Part shown: positions 24,605-35,900 of the stretch, piece by piece
How the letters are laid out: the number at the start of each line of letters is the position of its first letter
Numbering within the stretch: position 1 is the first letter of the stretch
NCBI GenBank assembly: GCA_008694505.1
Contig: VZDJ01004378.1
Coordinates: 13,126,898 to 13,190,897 of the forward strand
DNA: 64,000 nucleotides
Source of the DNA: Cyanoderma ruficeps
Lineage: Eukaryota; Chordata; Aves; Passeriformes; Timaliidae
Direction of reading: 5' to 3'
Made by a program: the position numbers and the translations under genes
The notes under the pieces: generated by a model
What the model was told of the DNA's origin: nothing
Databases searched by the model: none
Seen by the model: only the letters and a program-made list of their open reading frames with translations

Positions 24605-27600
24605 CAGAAATCATTGTTAAAATAACAAAACTCTATCACACAGATACACAAAAAAAGCATATTAGGGCTAACAGGAATATGTTAATCAAAGAATAACAAA
24701 AACGTGATTTTACTCTGCCTTTAACACATTCTTCTGTATGTGTACTGAATTGCTGTTAGTTATAATCTTTCAGCTGGAAGGGGGATTGTCCTTTTAATTA
24801 TGTTTCTAATCCAGAATAAATATGTGATTAAAAATAGGCTCTTGGACATCAAAATGTTGTAAAAGCTGATATTCTGTGAAAATTGCTCCATTAACTCATT
24901 TGTTTACAGGCTGCTTCTGCTACTTCATTCAAAATCAGCAAAACTTATAGATGTAGCTTAAACTGCAGATAGAAAACTAGAGTTTCCATGCCATAGGTTA
25001 AAAGCCAGATTGCCTAAGACATTCCTTTAAAAAAGTCTTTTAAAAAGGATAAGAAAAGAAGGAGTGAGTTTATTTGAAGAGCTAGATTTGCTTCACAGGA
25101 AGTCTGAATTCAGATCCATTTAATTGTTATGTCAGTTTTCAGAACTGTAATGACTTTTAAAGAACAAGGCCTAAGGTAAAAAGGCATGAAAAACAGGAAA
25201 ATTAGTTGAGAAGGGACTTTGTGTCATGGAAGAGAAAGTTAGGGTAGCAGGAAAGATCAAAAATACGTCAAGAGTGGTTGCAATAAAATTCTACCTACAA
25301 ACCAGATAAAGGGCAGGTAAAACTCTCCAAAGAAGGTACTAACTCACTCCATTAATACAAAACACAATTTAAAAGTGTTCTGTCACCAATCCCTGCAGGC
25401 TAAAGCATGAAGTTCATCTCCTGAGAAGTGAAGTCCTTGTGCTGATATAGAAATTGGTTTAAAAAAAAGAAGACTCTTTTGAGTGGACCAAGTTTTCTTT
25501 CTTTTATATCAGTCTGGCCTCACTCATCAATGCTCAACTCCCTTCACATCCAGAGGAAACATCATCTGTGTTCTCCCTCAGGCAAACTGCTCATTGATGC
25601 TGGCATTTGTGACTTTCTTCCTTTCCCAATGAAGGCTTGACTTAATAATTGTTTCCCCCAATAGATCACAATCTACAACCCCACAGATGTTAATGAAGAT
25701 TTAAAATACTAGAATTAACATTTCTTTCCTGATCCTACATAAAGATGATTACAGTAGAGAACCATTTAATTTTCACCATCCTTGTTCTCCACCAGCAAAG
25801 AAGGCGCCTCATAAAGATATTTGTGGGGCTCATCCACTCTCTTCCTACCTTGCTTTTTGCCCTAGAAATCTAGTGAACTATTCTCTTTCACCATGTGACA
25901 CTGACTCCTCTTTGCTTAAAAGCTAACGTATGGCCATCTGCTCTTTTTAGTTTGCTCCATTTGTGTCATGGATTATCTCAGCATCACAGGGGACAGTCAA
26001 GCTGCATTCTTGATGAAAATGTCAATTTTCATGTAACCAATTTGAAGAAAAGTCTTCATCACATACACCCTGGATAAAATTAAATTTAGTGCCTACAAAT
26101 TGCACTTAAAATATTTGCCAGACATTAATAGACCATGAAGATATATTCAAATCTATATCCAAATTACCTGGCCTCAGAAGTTATGCCCAGATACAGATAG
26201 TGCAAAGTGATGAAATTTCCGAACCAGCAGAATTATGCTGCTCTCATCTGAGACATTGTAGTCTGGGCCCAAGCTGGTGCACAAGCACAACTCCCAAGTA
26301 AAGCTGAGCTGTGTGCTGGGCTATGCTTGCACAGAGCTGGAGATGAAACTGCCATATGTGTTCTTCATTTAAACTCTAAACCTTGCCAAATAGAATAGAG
26401 TTACACAAATCCAGTGTGGACAAACAGTCTCTGAACATATGTCTATTTATGAATAAATTGCTCACACTGAAGGACCCAACATATTTTACTTTGATTTTCT
26501 TTTGCTTTGTCTAAATAATTAATTTTTCTTCTCATCATTACGATTTCCTCACATGAACCATTTTATTTCTTCTCAAAATGTTTTTGTATGAAAAATATAT
26601 TTTCAGTGCCTTTGTAACTTAATTCTCCAGGCACTACATTCTTTCTAAGTCATTTCTTATGTTCATTCTTTCACAGTCTAAAAGACTTTGCCTGAGCATG
26701 TTTTTCATCATTGTTGTTTCTTGTTTTCTTGGCTCGAAATACTAGATTCTAGGCAGAGCCAACTATAATTGGACAAAGTTTGGGAGGGTGTGGTGGGTCA
26801 CAGTAAAAAAAGAGCAGACACATTGTAAGGAAAACATTTACATATATATGTTTATGTGGTCTTAAAGGCATTGTTACTAGCTAAGAATTATCCCCCATGA
26901 ATGAATATCCTAAATAAATTAAATAGGTTTAAAGCTTATTGTATCAACCAACTGCCAAAATTAAGATCTGTGGGAGGTTGCTTTACCTGAAATTTCAAAG
27001 TGGGGAATAGAAATCTGTGAAAATAAGGACTCAGCTGCCCCTCTAAGAATTGTTGTCATTTTTTTACTTAGGAGAGTTAAGAGCACCATCTGTAGCTAAA
27101 AGTCACTTGTCTATGAGAAAAATGCCCTTCAAAGCTCTGGAGGCCACCCAGAAAAATAACATCTGGAAAACAAAAGTAGTTCTCCCATGTAGTTCTAAGT
27201 TCATCAGTTTCATCTTTATCTGTACATGAACTTGTTCCTGGGTGAAATGCCTGGAGTGTGCTGCTTACCTCCTAGTTTCCTTAATCACAAGCTTCCTCAT
27301 TAGGCTCTAATGAGAAGGACAAAAGAAAAAGCAACTTCTATGACCTAACAGTGATTCTTTGCAGACCATGAAAAGAGTCAGCAAGCACCTCAGACACTGC
27401 CTGGGAGTGCACAGTCCTCCTTTCTTTGCATTAAGTTTTTCAAACCAGTCAGCTGCTGCCTGATATCATTGGCATCTGCCCTTGGCTTCCAAAGCTGCTG
27501 CTGACAAACCTCTGCAATCTTGCCAAGCAAAAGAAAGACAAGGGTGAATATCTAATACGAGAGATATACTGGAGCAATGCTTCAATGAAGATTGAATTTA

Positions 27601-28799
27601 GATTGAATTTCTGATGTGGAGGGTGAATGTAAACTCAGATTTTGCCTTCTGTCTCATCACTGAGAGCTCTGGATTTCTGTTCAATTGTTATGACTGATTC
27701 CACCATAACTTTTTCAGGGAAGAAGGAAATAGAAAACCTCTAGATATTGTAAGGATGAGTGGTAGGGATTGATCTGAAAAGCTATCAGTGTTTTCATGAA
27801 AATCAGCAAGATTTACACTCTCATAAAAAATCTGTCTCAGACAAGCCAGCCCACCCCAGGCAAGAGTCTGGGACCCTCCTCTTTATCCACGAATACCACA
27901 TATCAGAGAGAGGTGGCAGCTGTTCAGCTCTGGCAGAAGTGCAGAATCAAGCTGGGCATAGACCACACCCATGTGTTATTTTGTCTAAGGAGCTTGCTAG
28001 TGTCTTTGGTCCCTGAAATCCTTTTCAGAGAGTGCAGATTGTTAACAGACAAATCTGGCCTTCCTCATGGCCAGATACACTCATGGCCTTCCTCATTTTT
28101 GGCCATGTAAAATTAAACTTTGTATATGTTGTTCAGAAGCCTTGAGCAAGAACTTCTAGTAACTTCCAGCTTACTTTTTTTTGTGACATAACATTCTTTT
28201 CTCTTTATTCCATTGAAAAATATTACATTTCTTGTACCTAAATAAATTTCTCTTCACCAAGAGAAATAAGGGTCTGATCAGGAATTTAGCTTTTGTCCTC
28301 TGGAGGGCTAAGCAGGGAATCCTGTGACAAAGTCATTGGTCTTCTAATCATAGGATTAGAGGTCCAATTAGTTTTCTCCCATGCCCTGTAGAGCAGTCAT
28401 GCTTTGGTAGATGTTGCAGCGCTATTCATGCTTCACTTGCACTCTATTCACCTTATGATTGAAAAGGATGATCTCAGTGTGAGATTGGATTTTTTTCCTG
28501 TGTGTGTTTGAATTGTAGCTGGCAGACCTCTCTTGAACTGAGGATATTTACAAACATCCAGCTTCCAAAAACACCATCTGAAGTATTTATCCAAGTAACT
28601 CACTCCGTGGCTGCCTTCCCTGCCTTCACTGTGAATAAATATCTTTTCCTTCTCCAAGTCAAAGGGAGATTTTCACAGCAGCAAGATTAGGATGTAAGCC
28701 AGATTTACCTAATTGCAGTAAACGGCGATCTAGAGGGTATTTTTCTGCTCTATTTTTATCCACTTTTGGATGACTTGTGTGATGATGCTCTTATGAGAC
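24605..28799. other. Unique AT-rich non-coding DNA, about 4.2 kb
   Basis: No exon, RNA gene or repeat family is recognised. Local details are a duplicated AGATTGAATTT unit at about 27591-27612 and an imperfect repeat of CATGGCC-type segments at 28065-28106. Short frames (60-104 codons) carry no motif. Confidence 0.5.
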
Positions 28800-29715
28800 T
28801 GTGATGATGTGACCCTGCCTAGAGGCCAGGTACCTATGAAAGCCACTCTATCACTCGACTGAACAGGGGAGAAAAAATAAAATTAAAGGCTCATAAGAGC
28901 AGGGAGAGATCACTCACCTATTACCATCATGGGCAAAAGAGTCACAACTTGGGAGCTTACTACCAATCAAAACACAGCTGCAAAATGTGAAGTAAAACAA
29001 ATCTTAAAAAATCTTTCCCCCCTCTTCTTCTTTCCCAGTTCTACCTCCTCTCTGACAGGGGCACAGGAAGACAGGGAGTGGGGACTATGGTCAGTTCATC
29101 ATGTGTTGTTTCTCCCACTACTTCTTCCTCAGGAAGAGGAGTCCTTCTCCTGTTCCTGCATGGGGACCCTCCCACAGGAAACAGTCCTCCACAGGAAAAC
29201 AGTCCTCCACAAACTTCTCCATTGTGGGTCCCCTTCCATGGAATACGGTCCTTCAGGAACAGGCTGCTCCAGTGTGGGTCCTCACAGGGTCACAAGTCCT
29301 ATCAACAAACCTGCTGCAGTGTGGCCTCCTCTCTCTGAAGGTCCACAGGTCCCTTCCAGGAGCCTGATCCAGTGCAGGCTTCCCATGGGGACACAGAGTT
29401 CTTTTGTTCATCCACCTTCTCCAGTGTGGGTCTTCTCTGTGATCTGCAGGTGATCTCTGCACCTCCATGGACCTCCACGGGCTGCAAGGCACAGCTGCCT
29501 CACCATGGTCTGCACCACAGATGCATGTTGGAGGGGAATCCCAGCTCCAGCACCTGGAGAACCTCCTCCCCTTCCTCCTCCACTGACTGTTATCTGCAGA
29601 GTTCCTTTTACATGTTCTCACTCCACTCTTTTCTGGCCACAATTACATCTGTTCAATAATTTGGGATTGGGTTTTTTTTCCCCTCTTTTTTCTCCTCTCT
29701 TTTATTTTGTTAAAT
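28800..29715 (-). mobile_element. Avian ERV LTR (family B), near-complete solo LTR
   Basis: The region follows, in inverted orientation, the same LTR family as the fragment at 0.64-1.05 kb. Landmarks on the plus strand are CAGGGAGAGATCACTCACC (about 28901), ATGGGCAAAAGAGTCACAAC (28930), CAGTTCATCATGTGTTGT (29092), the tandem CTCCAGTGTGGGTCC units (29217-29434), GACCTCCACGGGCTGCA (29469), CCTCACCATGGTCTGCACCAC (29499) and ACATGTTCTCACTCC (29610). There are no flanking retroviral genes. Several overlapping frames of up to 174 codons run through it, but these are LTR sequence, not host protein. The right edge is uncertain because similarity fades between 29690 and 29720. Confidence 0.75.
29217..29434 (+). 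repeat. Degenerate tandem units inside LTR B
   Basis: Five copies of a CTCCAGTGTGGGTCC-like core occur at 29217, 29267, 29314, 29367 and 29419, spaced 47-53 bases apart. The bases between copies vary more than the core. A second short repeat (ACAGTCCTCCACA, twice, 19 apart) lies just upstream at 29181-29212. Confidence 0.7.
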
Positions 29716-31029
29716 GGCAGCCGATGCTTAAGTGGGAATGTATTTGAAAAGAGTGCCCCATAAAATGCCAGAGCAAAAATAATGAGAAAGACTTCCCAAA
29801 CACTTCTAAGGAACTGTGTCCCCTTGAATAACACTCACTGTCAAATATACTGTGTCATTTGTGCTTAGTCACTGTGTCCATTACTGTGCCAAGATAAGGC
29901 AACTTTTCTGTCATTGAGAAGGAGATTGTTGTTTGGATACTGAGATACCAACTGCGCACACACTCAGACAATATAAAAATCAAATGTGCTCTGTGATTAA
30001 AGGAGGTGATTCTTGAGAATTTCAATTATATGCTACTATTAGACTGAACAGTTGGTAATCTGAAAGCTTAATATTTAAAAAAATGTTATTACCCTAATCT
30101 TCTCTGGAAAATGGACCATGGTATGGAGTCAAACAGATATGTCGAAACCTATTAAGATGGATTTAATTACAATTCTTAGTGCCTGGAGTCTCAAATTCAA
30201 GGAGGAACCTAGGAAACTAATCATAATTTAGGGTCATAATAAAATTTCTCTCTGTTCATAACATCTACCTTATAGCCTCTGTATTGAGAAAACCATTGAT
30301 ATTTCCAAAAGCCACGTGATTCCTTCACAAAACATTTACTAACTTACAATATTCCTCAAAGCCCAAAATTTTTAAGTGGCTTTTCTGTTTAAGTCAGTGG
30401 GAAGTTACAAGGACTGAATTAAGATGCCCATTTGCTAAAATGTTGTCCCAAATAGTGCTGAGTACAGGCAATATCTTGAGAGAAATATGCCTGATAGTGA
30501 GAGGTCCCTTTTGAGTTTGTGTATGTTTTCCTGGCCATGTCTGTGTCCAGCAGCTTGATCACGTCCCTGTTGAAATGAGAGGTAAGGCTCCCATTTACCT
30601 TAATGTTACAGAATCATGTCCCTAAAGAATTCCAGCTAGCAAAACAGCAGTCAGAGATCCACTTTAGTCATGATTGCCACAGGTGTTTATCTGAGTCCCT
30701 TCCCACAGGGCCTGTTAAATAAAAGGTCAGATATTACATAATGTCAGACAACAAAAATATGTAATTCTTCAAAATAGGCTATCTCAAACAATTTATGAAA
30801 TGGCAAAGATTCTCCATATTGCTCTCAGTTTGGGCAAAGTGATATGGCCCTATCACATTCCCTGTACTCAGCATTAAATACAGAACTATCTGGATATGTT
30901 ATCAACAAAATATGACTTTGATAGTATGCTATTACTTGACTGAAATCAAAGTATCATGCTCTGAAATTGTCAAAGGGCTTTTCTGAATCTGCTGAAGGCT
31001 GTTTGGCAGAAGAGTTTGAAAAATGAATT
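29716..31029. other. Unique AT-rich non-coding DNA
   Basis: Nothing recognised as gene or repeat. Confidence 0.55.
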
Positions 31030-31712
31030 TGCACCTCATGAGCTTGAAGTTCAACAGGGCCAAGAATGTTGTGCTGCACCTAAGTCAGGACAATCCTCAA
31101 TATCAACACAGGCTTCAGGATGAGAGCAGCCTTGCTGAGAAGGACTCGGGGTGGAGGAGAGGCTGGACATGACCCAGCCACGGGCACTCACAGCACAGAG
31201 AGCCAAACGTGTCCTGAGGTGCATCCAGAGTAGCGTGGGCAGCAGGCCCAGGGAGGAGATTCTGCCCCTTTGCTCTGCTCTGGTGACACCCCACCTGGAG
31301 TGCTGCAACCAGTACTACAGCCCTAAAGGAAATGGACCTGCTGGAACGAGCCCAGAGGAGGAACATAAAGGTGACTGAAGGCTGGAGAGCTCTCCTATGA
31401 AGACAGACTGAGAGTTCAGATGGTTCATCCTGGTAACAGGAAAAGGGGTAATGGCTTTAAAGTAAAGGAGGGTAGATTTAAATTAAATATGAGTGAGATT
31501 GGTTGTTACAATGAGGGTGGTGAGGGACCGGAACAGGTAGCCAAAAGAAATGGAAGATGCCCCATCCCTGGAAACATTCAAGGTCAGGCTGGATGGGGCT
31601 CTGAGTAACTTGATCTAATTGAAGATATCCCTGCTTATGGAAGGAAATTTGAACTAGAAAGTCTTTAAAGGACCCTTCCAACCTATACTATTCTATGATT
31701 TTATGATTCTAT
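31030..31712 (+). mobile_element. CR1 LINE 3' end
   Basis: The element begins within late ORF2 (segment equivalent to CATGAGGTTCAACAAGGCC at about 31036) and runs through GAGGAGAGGCTGGACATGAC (31154), GACACCCCACCTGGAGTGCTGC (31284) and the 3' UTR, to the terminal ATTCTATGATTTTATGATTC at about 31690-31709. It is 5'-truncated. A 75-codon frame (31151-31378) retains the late-ORF2 reading, but indels and stops follow. The 3' UTR has drifted more than the copy at 39.3 kb. Confidence 0.92.
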
Positions 31713-32196
31713 GTTAAGTAAAATAAAATCACAGAGATAAAATAATTAGCTTAAGAAGTAGTTATTCTAGTAGTAGCTAGATGAAGGTCTCCAAAGAGAA
31801 ACACATGTACATAGCAGAGAGTTATGAAAACCTGAGACCAAAAATCAACACAGAGCTGGGAGATGTCAATTCAGCAAGGTAAAAGATCAGACCAAATGCT
31901 GTGGAGATTGACATTTCCTCACCTGACTTAGGAGTGCCTGATTCCTGGCCATCAGAGATTCATCAGGAGTCTGTCTTAAAAGTGCTAAAAATATCAATGA
32001 TAAGCCTATGACTACAGTTCAGCTGTTTGTTGGGTGTGTTAACCAATAAATAAGATCATTTTATGTACTCATGAATTGTGTATGGAAGTCTTTGCAAATG
32101 TCCACTCACAGTAAAATGCCCAGTAGATCCTGGAAAGTCTCATTGGATTGTAATATTCGTTACTTCCATGAGAATGTTTTAAACTCCTGGAAAATT
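31713..32196. other. Unique non-coding spacer
   Basis: No gene or repeat recognised between the CR1 and the LTR. Confidence 0.5.
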
Positions 32197-32987
32197 TGTC
32201 TTGGTTTGGAAAGACAGGTGTCTGCCAGGGAAAGCTGGAGCTTCCCTTGGAATGGAAAATGCAACCACCTCCTCCCTTGGAATGGAAAATGCAACCCCCC
32301 GCCCTCCAAATTCTTATAATTTTACAATTAGGGGATTTCAGGTGAAGATATGGGAATAGGAAAAACAGTTCTTTACTAGGAATATTAAAAATACAAATGT
32401 AGTAGTACAAAACAACCCAAGCAAACAAACAATGAAACAAAAAAATCGTAGAAACCCTGACAGAGTCAGAATACAATCTGATACCCTATTGGTCAGGGTG
32501 TTGGGAGCAGTCCAAATAAATCCTCCTGGAGTAACAGTTGTGGTTCTGTTGGAGTAGACATGATCCTGTAGAAGGGTCCAGTGATGGCAAGACGGGTTCG
32601 GTATTCCTCTGGGAAATCCAGTGGAAAAAACAGGCTGCCCTGCTGTTCTGAAATCTCAGCTTTTATCTAGGTAGGAATGCTTGGCTCCTCTCACTGCGTG
32701 GGGCATCTCACAGTGGGATGATGTAATTGTATCAGTCATGCGGTGAGCCTTAATGACGCATTAACAGAAGATATCCCCTGGAGGGAGGATGGGTTGTGGA
32801 AGAGTTAAGGAACACTGCTTCACCTGGTTTTAACAGATGGCCCATTAACAGAAGACACCTGCCCCTTCCCCCCCAGAATAATGTGGAATGGGTTATACAA
32901 GAGATAAAGAAAACACCTCTCCAGCCGGTTTCAACAGATGGAAAATAGAATAAACATTTTTGGTTACATATTGCAACCCAAGAAACA
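32197..32987 (-). mobile_element. Near-complete solo LTR of an avian ERV (family C)
   Basis: The plus strand opens TGTCTTGGTTTGGAAAGACA and closes GCAACCCAAGAAACA, giving TG...CA ends. In between it follows a familiar bird LTR of about 0.8 kb: CAGTTCTTTACTAGGAA (32368), CCCTGACAGAGTCAGAATAC (32455), TTGGTCAGGGTGTTGG (32489), TGATCCTGTAGAAGGGTCCA (32560), GGTAGGAATGCTTGGCTCC (32671) and two TTAACAGAAGA units (32761, 32846). An inverted ATAAAAG TATA-like box at 32660-32666 suggests the minus strand is sense. No internal genes flank it. The five bases outside the ends (AAATT / TCTCA) differ, so the duplication is decayed or an end is off. Confidence 0.85.
32243..32296 (+). repeat. 24-base direct duplication inside LTR C
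   Basis: TCCCTTGGAATGGAAAATGC followed by AACC occurs identically at 32243-32266 and 32273-32296. The usual form of this LTR, as I recall it, has one copy, so this is probably a private duplication. Confidence 0.85.
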
Positions 32988-35900
32988 TCTCAAAAGGCAT
33001 GAAGTGCCCATGAACAGGAAACTAAATTAAGATGTGAATTTCTGTTCCTTACATGAAAGTTAATAGTATTTTGTAGCATGGTGGATATGAAAGAAAACAA
33101 AGCTTTTGTTGTAAATCAGTATGAGGTGGCTCTAAATATCCTTAACCAGGGACTGGCATCCTTACCAGACATCTTTTTTCTTCACTTAAGATTAATTTCA
33201 TTAGTGATTTTTAATGAAATAATTAGCAGGTTGTGCAGGGTCTAGGATGTATATGCCTGGATGGGAACAGTCAGATGCTATCTAATTTTGTCAGTATTTA
33301 AACTGATCAGAGATGTGCCAGGTTTGCCAGGAGCCATTTGGGCATTGTACCATGTCTCAATCCATAAACCTTCCAGACTGTGAGGAGGAGCCCACTACGT
33401 CTTATGTCATTCACTATAGACATATCCTACATAGACTATGAATACATCTTGTACATCAGAAAGCGAGGAAATCTAAGATGGTGACGTTTTCTTCTTTTTG
33501 CCATCTGGGATGCTGACAAATACCTCTAAACCAAAGCAGAAACCAATCAAAAAAGAACACTTGCAAATTCTCTTCGCATCTACATCAACAGGTACTAACA
33601 TTGGGTTTGTTGTGAATTTCATACATACCTGTATGTTATGGCTGAAACTCTGAAATAATTATTTATTTAGAGGCATAGGAATCCACCCCAGAGAAGTCTT
33701 TTGAGTATCACAGTCAAATAAAGAGCTCCATACAAGCCACTAGCTATATGCTCATCAGGTTGGACTTCTAAATTCAAGGATATCTAAAAATACAGTGCAA
33801 AAGGAAAATTTCATTATGCTCTATGCCACTGAAAGAATAAATAATTAATAGCATCAGGGTTTTTTTTAACATTATTTTAGCTTTTCCTACCCTATTTCAT
33901 ATGAATAGGAAGCAGAACTGAGAGGGAAAAAAAGAAAAGAAAGTGAACAAAAATTAAGAATTAGTGATATTAATGCTTTTTTTCCTTTGGTATTCAATAA
34001 TATAATATTTCTTTATATATTTTTTTAGAAGTTCTATTAAAAACAATGATTTTGTCTGACAGCAATATCGCTTGAAAATCTGTAGTACAAAATAATAATA
34101 AAAAAGTATCACTCAACCCTTGTCAGCAGAGAAAATCCCAAAGGCCAGATGCTGAACCAGTTATGAAAACATTTCACACTCACACTCATGCCTTTATATA
34201 ATATGAGTGAAAGAATAGAATCTGAAGTGATTTGCTTGGTTTCCTTTTCTTATAACTGCTTCCTGTCATTGATAAGAGACAGAAATATCAGTTGTTTGTG
34301 ACAGCATAATTTCACCTACAGACATCATATTTTGAATTACTGGAAGAAAAGATTTCTGTAGCATTTTTCTCTGTTACATTATTGTTGTAATTCCTTTGAA
34401 ATGAATTGTGTTATTGCAAAATGTGGAAATATAAGTATGAACATGAAGAAGGCTCTCCTTTTGGTGTGACTGGATGCAGTCTGCTGTTATTAAACCTTTT
34501 AATAATTAAATACAAGGGACTATATTAAAATAATATTTAGGTCCTTGCCTTAAACTTAAGGAATAAAATAACCAAAAATAAATGAAGCAATAATGACATG
34601 CATAGACCTTTTCTCAGACCTAATATTGTTGCTTCTTAATCATCCCTCAGAAAAATGGATAACTGATTAAAATTATGTCTGCATTATTGGGATTGGCAGC
34701 ACGTATTATAGAAGAGAAGCCTCCATGGACATTAAATTTCTTTCTCTTTTCCTGCATATCATCTTGTTTTGCTTTGTTTTCATTTTGTTTATCTAAATGT
34801 TTGTTAAAATGTTTGTCAAAACCTTTGTTTTGTTTATCTAAATTAAATAAATGAAAGAATCAGGCATGGGAAAATATATATACATCTGCTTACACCTGGA
34901 TTTGTGTGGGTGGTGTTTATAGACAGCCACATGCTGGTACTCAGGTTTTGCTGGTAGCAGTGATGCTTCTAAAAGCACTCTGATCTTCTGTATGAACCCC
35001 CTGATTCCCAAAGTGAATTCAGAAACCTGCTGCTGGTCTGCATGTGATGTTGACATGGATCTGTAGGATAACATTGAGTCAGACTTTTGGAAGGGTACTC
35101 AGAGAAAATTTTGAAGATGATGGTGCAAAGTAACCCCCCAAATGATGGATAGAAGTCTGTTTACACCAGCTCCACTGGCTGCAGAAGACTCAGAAGCGAT
35201 AAACACAAACCGCTGACTCCTGCTCCTCTCTTTAGGTCAGTATCTTCAGAAATGGGCATCTCCAAAGAACAGACCTCTGAAAGGTGTTAATTGTAGAAAT
35301 ATTTTGTGTTGGGTCAGAGTGCTGATGTGTAGAAATGGGAAACTCTTGCCTTGTTGAAAAAGAGGTCTGTCCTTTGGCCTACAACACTTGTTATAACTTG
35401 GTATTTCTACCAATAAAGGAAAAATAAGTTACTGTTTGGGATTTGACATTTTATGAAGGCTTCCAGGAGTTATAACCCCTCAAGAGAGATGACATGTCAT
35501 GACACACTGACAGAAATGTCCAACAAAACATAGTTTTACAGACTTTGGACTCTGACCATGTAACTAGTACTTTTTATTTTCCCCTCCTTGAGTTGTCTCT
35601 GTCGAGCTGACAGATGTACAAGTCTGTCTGAACACCTCATCTAGAGAGTAATCCAGACACAAACAACACTATATAGGATGGATGTCTAATCCAAGTTGCT
35701 GACTGGAGCTGCAATAAAATACTCACAACCCTCTGCAATTCTGTACGGCTTAAAAATAGCTTGGGTTAGCTTTCAGGTACTTGCTAAGTATTCCTCAGAC
35801 CTGTAAGCCTGCAGATCTCTCCAAACAACTTAAAACCTTTGTAATGTTAACTTATTTTTTAAAGTCAGCACTCTTGTGCTTGGTACAAAAACTCTTTTCT

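Noticed and set aside
23812..24660. Open frames of 255-282 codons
   Set aside because: They consist almost wholly of unsequenced bases in the 744-base gap.
28929..29642. Overlapping frames of 80-174 codons on both strands
   Set aside because: The DNA is an ERV LTR, and the open frames follow from its GC-rich tandem units.
32069..32476. 135-codon minus-strand frame with a repeated GGCIFHSKG unit
   Set aside because: The repeat is the translation of the 24-base duplication inside LTR C, not a protein repeat.
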